Shown here: piece by piece, positions 16,306 through 25,800 of the stretch | Position numbering within the stretch: the stretch's first letter is position 1 | Layout: each line of letters begins with the position of its first letter | Origin: JAWXBM01 sp034440115 | GTDB lineage: Bacteria > Pseudomonadota > Gammaproteobacteria > Xanthomonadales > SZUA-36 | DNA length: 36,804 nt | Direction: 5' to 3' | Assembly (NCBI GenBank): GCA_034440115.1 | Contig: JAWXBM010000054.1 | Coordinates: 1-36,804 of the forward strand | The notes under the pieces: generated by a model | Seen by the model: the letters and a program-made list of their open reading frames with translations, nothing else | The model's database searches: none | What the model was told of the DNA's origin: nothing | Position numbers and translations under genes: made by a program

Positions 16306-18678
16306 ATGACCAGTAACACTGTTTCTGCCGAAATGCTTGAGAGGATCGACGCCTACTGGCGCGCCGCCAACTATCTCTCAGTTGGGCAGATCTATCTGCG
16401 CGACAACCCGCTGCTGAAAAAGCCGCTGGCGCTAGCGCATATCAAGCACATGCTGCTGGGGCACTGGGGCACAACTCCAGGCCAGAACTTCATCTATGTG
16501 CATCTTAATCGGGTCATCAAACAATATGACCTCGATATGATTTACGTTTCCGGGCCCGGCCACGGTGGTCCGGCTGTGGTCGGCAACACCTACCTCGAAG
16601 GCAGCTACAGCGAGATCTATCCCGATATCAGTCAGGACGAGGCGGGGCTGCGCAAACTGTTCCTGCAGTTTTCCTTTCCCGGGGGTATCCCGAGCCATGC
16701 GTCACCCGAGTGCCCCGGCTCGATCCACGAGGGTGGTGAGTTGGGCTACTCACTCAGCCACTCGTTCGGTGCGGTATTTGACAATCCCGACTTGATCGTC
16801 GCCTGCGTGGTTGGGGATGGCGAGGCGGAAACGGGGCCGCTGGCCACCGCCTGGCACTCCAACAAGTTTCTCAACCCAGTCACCGATGGCGCGGTGTTGC
16901 CAATACTGCATCTCAACGGCTACAAAATCGCCAATCCAACGGTTCTCGCCCGCATCACCCGCGAGGAGTTGGAGCAGCTTCTGCGCGGCTATGGCTGGAC
17001 ACCGATCTTCGTCGAGGGTCATGAGCCCGTGCCAATGCATGAGGCCATGGCTCAGGCGCTCGACAGCGCGGTCAATCAGATCAAGGAAATCCAACAGCGC
17101 GCCCGCAACCAGGGTGACCTCACACGGGCGCGCTGGCCAATGATTGTGCTGGCCTCACCCAAAGGCTGGACCGGCCCCAAAGTGGTCGATGGCCGTCAGA
17201 TTGAGGGCACTTTTCGCTCGCACCAGGTGCCGCTTGCGGACCCGTCCGTTTACCCCGAGCACCTCGCGCTATTGGAAGAATGGTTGAAAAGTTACCGACC
17301 GCAGGAACTGTTTGACCCGCAGGGCCGGTTGAAACCCGAGCTGGCAGAGCTTGCGCCCAAAGGTGATCGCCGTATGGGGGCCAATCCGCATGCCAATGGT
17401 GGCCTGTTGCTGAGTGATCTGCGCATGCCTGATTTTCGCGCGTACGCCCAGGATGTGCCCACCCCCGGAGTTAAAGGCAAGGGTGATACGCGCGTGCTCG
17501 GGCCGTTTTTGCGCGATGTCACCAAGCTCAACAGCAGTCAGCAGAATTTCCGCGTTTTTGGCCCCGACGAGACACTCTCAAACGGACTGGCAGCCCTGTT
17601 CGAAGTCACGGATCGCCAGTGGGACGCTGCAACCCTGCCGAATGACGAGTTTCTCGCGCCCGCCGGACGCGTACTCGACTCGATGCTCAGCGAGCACCAA
17701 TGCCAAGGCTGGCTGGAAGGCTATTTGCTGACCGGGCGGCATGGAATTTTCAACTGCTACGAAGCGTTCATTCACATCATCGATTCGATGTTCAACCAGC
17801 ACGCCAAGTGGCTCAAAGTAACCGCCGAGCTGCCGTGGCGGCGCAAGATTGCATCATTGAACTATCTTCTGGCGTCGCACGTCTGGCGGCAGGATCACAA
17901 TGGCTTCACCCACCAGGATCCCGGCTTCATCGACCATGTGGTCAACAAGAAGGCGGATATTGTGCGGGTCTATCTTCCGCCCGATGCCAATTGTCTGTTG
18001 TCGGTGATGGACCATTGCCTGCGCAGCCGCCACTACGTCAACCTGGTGATCGCGGGCAAGCACCCCGCGCCGCAATGGCTGAGCATGGATGCTGCCGTCA
18101 AGCACTGTACAGCGGGCATCGGTATCTGGCAGTGGGCCAGCAACGACCAGGATGACGTACCGGACGTGGTCATGGTCTGCTGTGGCGATGTGCCCACGTT
18201 GGAGACATTGGCCGCCATTTCCATCCTGCGTGAGCATCTGCCCGAGATAAGAATCCGCATGGTCAACGTGGTTAATCTGATGAAACTGCAACCACCCAGA
18301 GAGCACCCGCATGGCCTGAACGACCTGGATTTCGACGAAATCTTTACCCAGGACAAGCCCATCATATTTGCCTTCCATGGCTACCCCTGGCTGATCCATC
18401 GGCTGACTTACCGACGCACCAACCACGACAATATTCACGTTCGCGGCTACAAGGAAGAAGGCACCATCACCACGCAGTTCGATATGACAGTGTTGAACGA
18501 CCTGGATCGGTTTCATCTGGTGATGGACGTTATCGACCGCCTGCCACAGACCGGTGACAAGGGCATCCGCCTCAAGCAACAACTGCAGGACAAGCTGATC
18601 GAACACAAGCAGTACATCAACCAGCATGGTCAGGATATGCCGGAAATCCGCAACTGGACCTGGAGCGGCACAATATGA
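16306..18678 (+). CDS. xfp: Xylulose-5-phosphate/fructose-6-phosphate phosphoketolase
   Basis: The 790-residue thiamine diphosphate enzyme splits xylulose 5-phosphate or fructose 6-phosphate into acetyl phosphate plus a triose or tetrose phosphate. Seen motifs include the N-terminal GQIYLRDNPLL, GPGHGG, SHASPECPGSIHEGGELGYSLSHSFG, and the cofactor-binding VVGDGEAETGP. The length is that of the family (about 790-830). It starts four bases after pgm stops, so the two are one transcript. Acetyl phosphate from this step can yield ATP by acetate kinase, which is not encoded here. This adds a substrate-level energy route to the module (inference). Confidence 0.95.
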   Translation: MTSNTVSAEMLERIDAYWRAANYLSVGQIYLRDNPLLKKPLALAHIKHMLLGHWGTTPGQNFIYVHLNRVIKQYDLDMIYVSGPGHGGPAVVGNTYLEGSYSEIYPDISQDEAGLRKLFLQFSFPGGIPSHASPECPGSIHEGGELGYSLSHSFGAVFDNPDLIVACVVGDGEAETGPLATAWHSNKFLNPVTDGAVLPILHLNGYKIANPTVLARITREELEQLLRGYGWTPIFVEGHEPVPMHEAMAQALDSAVNQIKEIQQRARNQGDLTRARWPMIVLASPKGWTGPKVVDGRQIEGTFRSHQVPLADPSVYPEHLALLEEWLKSYRPQELFDPQGRLKPELAELAPKGDRRMGANPHANGGLLLSDLRMPDFRAYAQDVPTPGVKGKGDTRVLGPFLRDVTKLNSSQQNFRVFGPDETLSNGLAALFEVTDRQWDAATLPNDEFLAPAGRVLDSMLSEHQCQGWLEGYLLTGRHGIFNCYEAFIHIIDSMFNQHAKWLKVTAELPWRRKIASLNYLLASHVWRQDHNGFTHQDPGFIDHVVNKKADIVRVYLPPDANCLLSVMDHCLRSRHYVNLVIAGKHPAPQWLSMDAAVKHCTAGIGIWQWASNDQDDVPDVVMVCCGDVPTLETLAAISILREHLPEIRIRMVNVVNLMKLQPPREHPHGLNDLDFDEIFTQDKPIIFAFHGYPWLIHRLTYRRTNHDNIHVRGYKEEGTITTQFDMTVLNDLDRFHLVMDVIDRLPQTGDKGIRLKQQLQDKLIEHKQYINQHGQDMPEIRNWTWSGTI

Positions 18679-18767
18679 CCGCGACATCGGACTTGCGCGA
18701 TCTGGGACAGAGCATCTGGCTCGGGTAACGCATTTATTGAAACACACACATACATGAGAGAACCACC

Positions 18768-19826
18768 ATGAATACAAAAGCCCAAGTCACTCATCCTGCG
18801 GAGGAGAAAGAGCTTTTCCACACCAGCGATCCGAGTCCAAGACATGGGATTCAGCACATTCTCGTTTGCCTGGATGGTGCAACAGACTCTGCTATCTGTA
18901 TCGCCTCCGCGCTATCGCTGGCGAATACCTTCGACAGCACGGTCACGTTGGTGCATGTGATGCAACATCATGACGATGGCTTCGGACCGCACACCACGGA
19001 TGCTCTGGGTTGGGAAATAACCCGCCAGGAAGCAAAGGCGAGGTTGGAACAGGTGCAACAAGAGGCCGCACAGAAGTCCGGTCGGCGCATTGGCGTTCGA
19101 CTCGAACAAGGCGCGCCCGCGAAGCGCATCGTTGCGCTTTCGCGTAAGCTAGGATCCGATCTCGTGGTTCTGGGCAGCCATGAACAGAGCGACCATCCCA
19201 CGTGGCAACTTGGTTGCACGGCGCAACAAGTGCTCGCGGCCTCGCGCAGCTCAGTGCTCATCGCGCGCGGGAATGGAGCGCCGCCGACCTTCGTCCCACC
19301 GAAACGCATCCTGGTGCCACTGGACGGTTCGCCGCGAACCGAAAGCGTACTGCCAACCGCAGAGATCATAGCCCAGGTTCACGGAGCGCAGCTGGTGCTC
19401 GTCCATATCGTAGCGGAACCCTTGCGGACTGGCATTCTCAGCACGCCTGAGGATCTGCAACTGGCACGAGACCTCGCAACGCGTCTTGAGGCCCAAGCCT
19501 CGCGGTACCTGGAGGCACTGCGTCACCACGTGGGCTTCGACAAAACGCAAGTGGTCACGCATGTTGAGCGCCAGCCTGACAAGCGCCAGTTCCTGGTCGA
19601 GCTGGCAGCAAGAGAGAAGATAGACCTTATCGTGCTTTCAGCGCATGGCGCCACCTGCAATCCGGCGCGACCGTTTGGCAGCATGACCGCGCATCTGCTG
19701 ACGCATTCAAAAGTTCCATTACTGATTCTTCAGGATCTGCCGAAGTCTGAACTTCCTTGCCATAGTGAGTCCGGTGAGCGCTACGCACCGCCGCTGCGTG
19801 GCACTTATCCACCAGATATCGCTTGA
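18768..19826 (+). CDS. Tandem universal stress protein (two Usp domains)
   Basis: The 352-residue protein has two Usp folds. The first spans about residues 25-165 and the second about 178-325. Both begin with a strand of the type HILVCLDG or RILVPLDG and end in SVLIAR or PLLILQD. The second domain has SAHGATCNPARPFGSMTAHLL, the nucleotide-binding loop. The first has a looser version (GSHEQSDHPTW). Usp proteins respond to starvation, ion and oxidative stress. The gene is 89 bases after phosphoketolase, and its TGA stop overlaps the TTG start of the glucan synthase. Confidence 0.88.
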   Translation: MNTKAQVTHPAEEKELFHTSDPSPRHGIQHILVCLDGATDSAICIASALSLANTFDSTVTLVHVMQHHDDGFGPHTTDALGWEITRQEAKARLEQVQQEAAQKSGRRIGVRLEQGAPAKRIVALSRKLGSDLVVLGSHEQSDHPTWQLGCTAQQVLAASRSSVLIARGNGAPPTFVPPKRILVPLDGSPRTESVLPTAEIIAQVHGAQLVLVHIVAEPLRTGILSTPEDLQLARDLATRLEAQASRYLEALRHHVGFDKTQVVTHVERQPDKRQFLVELAAREKIDLIVLSAHGATCNPARPFGSMTAHLLTHSKVPLLILQDLPKSELPCHSESGERYAPPLRGTYPPDIA

Positions 19827-22800
19827 GCGCTCGTCCTGACATAAAGGACGGCGCAACGGTACCTGCTCTCGACACTGAAGCCAGTGCTGTTGCCGCATCG
19901 CAGCGGAACGTGCGGCGCGCGGTTAGTATGCGCAGGAGCCGCTTCACCCTGCCCCCCTTCAGGGCCGCGTTCGAGCGTGACTACCGATATCTGGCAGCGA
20001 GAAATGTCCACAACGCTTCGCTGCAAAGACCGACGGAATGGTTTCTCGATAACTACTACATTATCCGTCGCGTCGCGCGTCAAGTCGGTCAAGACCTTCC
20101 ACCTGGCTTCGTGCGTCGCCTGCCCGTACTCGCAACTGGGCCCGAACAGGGTCTGCCACGAATCGATGCGCTGGCGCGTGAGTTCATCGCGAGGAAGAGC
20201 ATCGAGCTGGACCACTCGATGCTGGACTGCTTCGTCAGCGCATACCAGAAGTCAGTCCCACTGAGCATAGCCGAGTTATGGGCCTTGCCGACGATGCTGC
20301 GAGCGGCTGTGCTGAGCAGCCTGTTATCTTTTCTTGCCGAACTGCAGGCGCCTGGTGGCGAGCAAAACGGGGTGGCCGTCTCGCGCAGTCGGGATCAGGC
20401 ACCAGACAGCAACCCAGCGGTAGATCCTTCGATGGGTGTAGAGCGTTCGATCCGCGAGCTGCGTTTGCTCGCCGAGATGGATTGGCAAGTGTTCTTCGAG
20501 GAGCACAGTTGCGTCGAGGCAGTGCTGCGCAGTGATCCGGCAAAGGTCTATCCTCTGATGGACTTCGACACCTGTGATGACTATCGCAAAGCCGTTGAAG
20601 ATCTTGCCTGGAACACCGGCGTGGCCGAGGAGGAGGTTGCGCGTCAAGCGGTGGTTCTGGCGAGCAATGCAGCCGGTGATCCTCGCCGTGGCCACCTGGG
20701 ATTTTACCTGGTGGGCGAAGGACGGAGTGTGCTTGAGGCACAGATCGGCTTTTACCCCAGAGGGATTGAGCGCTTGCGCCGTCTGGTCAGGCGCTTTCCT
20801 ACAATCGCATATCTTCTGCCGCTGACGACACTCACTGCCGGGCCGCTGCTGCTGGCCTGGTGGTATGCCGCCTATGCATTGCATATGACGTGGTCTCCAC
20901 TGTCCAAGGTCGGGCTGGTGCTCGCCTGCATGCTCGCTGCCCCGCCTCTTTGGTCCGTGAGTGCCATGGTCCTGCAACGGCTGTATGCGAAGCTTTTGCC
21001 GCCGCGCAGGCTACCGAAGCTGGATTACTCCAACGGGGTACCCAACTCCGCCCGCAGCCTGGTTGTGATCCCGACTCAGTTTGCACGAGCCGAGGACGTG
21101 CAGGGTATGTTGCAGCAGCTTGAGCTGCACTATCTGTCCAACCCCGACCCGATGCTTGGGTTCGCGCTACTGACCGATTACCTCGACGCCACCGAGATAC
21201 CGGTGGACGGAGAGCTGCTCGAGAGCGCAGCCGAGGGCATCGTCTTGCTGAATAACAAGCATGGCGATGGCGCGACAGGACCTTTCCTGCTGCTGCACCG
21301 CGAGCCACGCTGGAATCCAGCCGAGGGCCAGTTCATGGGGTGGGAACGCAAGCGTGGCAAACTCGAGGAGCTGAACCGGCGGTTGCGTGGCGACAAAGAC
21401 ACAAGCTTTGTACGGCGGGTGGGTGATCACGCGCGGCTTGAGGATATTCGTTTCGTCATCACTCTCGATAGTGATACTGAGCTTCCGTTGGGAGCTGCGC
21501 AGCGGCTGATTGGCCTTCTCGCACACCCATTGAACCGCGCCACCTTTGATGCCAGGACCGGCCGCGTCCTGGCCGGATACACGGTCGTCCAGCCGCGTCT
21601 GGAAACTTCGCCCACCAGTGCCCTCACCACTCTCTTTGCGCAGATTTTCGCGGGTAACGCGGGCCTGGACATCTATACCCACGCGTCCTCGGAGCTCTAT
21701 CAGGATCTGTTTGGCTCCGGCATCTATTGTGGCAAGGGTATATATGACGTCGATTCGTTCACACGCAGCCTGAAGGGGCGCGTGCCGGAGAACACACTTG
21801 CAAGCCATGACCTTTTCGAAGGCATGCACGGGCGTACCGCTCTCGCTTCCGATATCGTTCTTTACGAGCAATACCCCTCGCACTACGCAAGCTTTTGCCG
21901 ACGAATGCACCGATGGGTACGTGGCGACTGGCAGCTCTGGCCGTGGCTGCTGCCACGCGTGCCATCAACCGCTGGCAGCCTGCTGCGCAACCGACTGGCA
22001 CCCATCGATCGCTGGAAGATCCTCGACAACTTGCGGCGCAGCATTGTAGGCCCATGCCTGTGTGTCTTGCTGGTGGCGGGTTGGACTGTGTTGCCTTTGC
22101 ATCCACTGCTCACCACATTATCGGCCCTGGCTATCTTGCTGGCTCCCCTTATGCCAGCGTTTGCTGAGCCACGAAGGCGTCGCGAAGCTCTTGCACGCTG
22201 CGTGCTGGCCGTCGTATTTATGCTGCATGAGGCGACCGTTGTGGTCGATGCGATCGCACGAGTGCTGGTGCGAACCACGATTACGCGCAGGAATTTGCTG
22301 CAATGGACCTCAGCAGCAAACACGGCTCTGGGCTATTCAAATCAATCCTTGCGCAGGGCGCTCTGGCGGGAAATGTTCGGGTCGCCAATGTTGGCGGTGG
22401 GAATTACTGCCTTGGTGATTTGGCTCAGGCCGGCGGCACTAATTTATGCCGCACCCGTGCTTATCGTCTGGGCTCTCGCACCAGAGATCGCGCGCTGGGT
22501 GAGCAAGCCACGTCCGCAACACAGTACCCCACTGGCCGCAGAGGAAGAAAAACGTCTGCGTCTTCTGAGTCGAAGAACCTGGCTGTTCTTTGAAACATTT
22601 GTTGGGCCGGCCGACCAGTGGCTGCCCATTGACAACTACCAGGAAGTCCCTCGCGAGCAGACCGCGCATCGCACCTCACCGACCAACATCGGCTTGATGT
22701 TGATCTCGACCCTGTCAGCCTATGACCTCGGCTACATCGGACCAAGCGAACTGGCCCTGCGCTTGCGCCGCTCGTTCGACAGTATCGGGCGATTGAGCCA

Positions 22801-25800
22801 CTACCGCGGCCATCTGCTGAACTGGTACGAAACCAAGAACCTTGAGCCCCTGCTGCCGCGCTACGTATCCACGGTCGACAGTGGCAACTTCGCCGGTTGT
22901 CTGTTGGCGCTTAAGAAAGGCTGTCATGAGGTGGCACAAGCTTACGTCATCCCTGCACACGCCTGGCGTGGACTGGGCGACTCACTTGCTCTGGTCGAGG
23001 CGAGTTTGATCACTCTGGAAGCAGGCGCTGATGTTTCGCAGGTCAGTCCTGAAAGCAAGTTGGCAGTGAATTCACTACGGGCAGTCCTGACAAGCATGCA
23101 CGCGCACGTTGAAGACAATCAGGATGTGTCGATGTCCGCTGCCTATGCCACGCTGATGACATTATGCGATGAAACGTTAGTGAACCTGAATAGCGTCCTC
23201 TTGTCGCTGTTGCAAACCGGAGTCTACAGACACGAAACCGACCATCTACGCTCGCTTCGAACGGCAATGGGTGGCCTCGAACAACACCTGCACCAATTGC
23301 GGCGCGAGATCGACTCGCTGATTCCGTGGCTGTCGCTCACAGCAGAGCCTGCCTCGCGCGCGCTCGATCTGTCTGCACATGTGCGGCTTAACGAGATACC
23401 CGCCACGGCACTGCGGCTCGGCGCCGAACTCGCGACCTGGGAGTCCGAGCAGCGGCGCCTGGGGCAATTGACTGACGAGCTTGAGGACTCCGCCTCACGC
23501 TTGCGCGAGGCATTTGAGCGCGGTGGCGAAAGTGCCAGGGCATTGCAAGAAGAATTAACAAGTCTCGCGAATCGCGCCGACCGCGAAGCCTACGCGATGG
23601 ATTTCCGCCTGCTGTTTGATGGCGAACGCAAGCTCTTTCACATCGGTTACAACGTCACAGCCGATCTGGTGGACCCACATTATTACGATTTGCTGGCATC
23701 CGAAGCCCGCTTGGCAAGCTACTTTGCCATCATCAAGCGTGACGTACCGGAGTCTCATTGGTATGCACTTGGGCGCCCGATGACGGTTGTGGCAGGTGGC
23801 CCTGCCCTCCTGTCCTGGGGCGGGACGATCTTCGAGTACCTCATGCCGTCGCTGTTGATGCGCAGTCGGCAGGGAACTTTGCTGCAGCAGAGCGCTGAGT
23901 TCGCAGTCAAAGCTCAGGTTGCTTATGGTGAACATCAGAACGTGCCTTGGGGAATCTCCGAATCGTCATATGCCCGGCTCGACGCGCACGAAACCTATCA
24001 ATACAGGTCATTCGGCGTCCCCGGGTTGGGCTTCAAACGCGACCTCGAGGACGATCTCGTGGTCGCGCCCTATGCATCGGTTCTCGCTATGTCCATTCTG
24101 CCCAAAACCGTGGTCGATAATGTTGCACGGTTCGAGTCGATGGGTATGGGCGGAATATACGGACTGTTCGAAGCAATCGATTTTCGTCCCGATTCCTTAT
24201 TGGAGACAGAAACCACCTCGTACGCGGTGGTGCGATCGTATATGGCGCATCACCAGGGCATGGTGCTGGTTGCACTCAACAATTATTTTAACCAGCAAAT
24301 CATGGTGGATCGTTTTCATGCCGAGCCATCAGTTGGTGCTGGCGAAATGCTGCTCAACGAACGTGCGCCGACGACTGCGCCGGCCGAATGGCCACTGGTG
24401 GCGGCACCTGACCACCATAACGATGAAGAGACGGCGACGCCCCTACCGGCGTCCACTCCCTGGACACCTGAAGCGCAGGGAAGACCGCAAGCGTTCGTGT
24501 TCGGCAACGGCCGTCTCTCGACCATCCTGACCGATCGAGGTGGCGGTGGTCTGCGCTGGCAGGGACTTGCGCTCACGCGCTACCAACCCGACCCCACCTG
24601 CGATGGCGACGGCATCTGGTTCTATGTTCACGATAAGGACCGCGGCAACACCTGGCTTGCAACCTCAGAGCAAGGGCGGACGACCTATGCGGCGCTCAAG
24701 GCGAAGTTCCATCAGCGCGATCACGGGATCTCAGTTCACGTGGCCATTGCGGTGGCACCTGCAGATGACGTGGAGCTACGCCGGGTCACGCTGCACAATG
24801 AGACAGACCGCCCCAGGCGTCTGTCGCTGACGAGCGCGGGCGAGCCGGTGTTACTCAAGCTCGCAGATGCTGCCTCCCATCCCGCGTTCGCGCGAATGTT
24901 CATCGAGAGCAAGTACGTCGCTGAGCTGGATGCCCTGGTTTTCACGCGCCGACCACGGTCCGACAACGAGGGTCGCGCGGTTCTGGTGCACCGACTGGTG
25001 AGTGAAGGAAAGGCGGTCAAGTTGGGTGGCTATCAGACGGACCGCTCCGACTTCTTTGGACGCTGTCGGAGTGTTCGAGAGCCGCGTTGGCTCGAAGACA
25101 GCTCCAGAACTGATCAGGGCCGCGTCGGCACGGTGATCGATCCGCTGATGGCCCTGACTGCGGATGTGATGCTCGCGCCCAACCAATCGGTGACCTTTGC
25201 GTTCGTCACGACGGTGGCGCGCTCGCAGAGCGCGGCGGTCGCGCTCGCCGCACAGTATGGGACGATGCAGGCCGTCCGGTGGTCATTTCAGGATGCACAA
25301 AGACAGAGCGCTGGGCGATTGGCGCGCGCAGGGATCAACCCGAGTCTTCTTCCCCCTGTCCAACGTTTGTTTTCCGCACTGCTGTTCGTCGACCCGACGT
25401 TCCGCGAAGCTCCCGCTGCCAGTCCGAACACCGCAACACCGCGCCCGCGCAAGAACGCGTTCTGGGGTCAGGGAATATCCGGTGATCTTCCGCTCGTTGT
25501 CACACGGGTAGCCGATCCAGGCTCGATGCTTGTCCAGCAACTCGTGCTGGCACAGCGTTATCTTCGATCGTGCGGATTCGCCTTCGACATCATCATGTTG
25601 GACGCAGAGCCCTCCGGCTATTTCACAGAGGGCGTGGGTACTCTGCATCATGCACTGGCGCAGGTGGATCTGAGCGGATGGCTCAACAAACGGGGGGGCG
25701 TGCACCTGCTCTCCGTGGATCAGCTCAATGATGATGCCTGTCGCCGCCTTGTGGCGACCGCGCGGGTCGTCCTCGACACACGCAATGGTACTCTTTCGGA

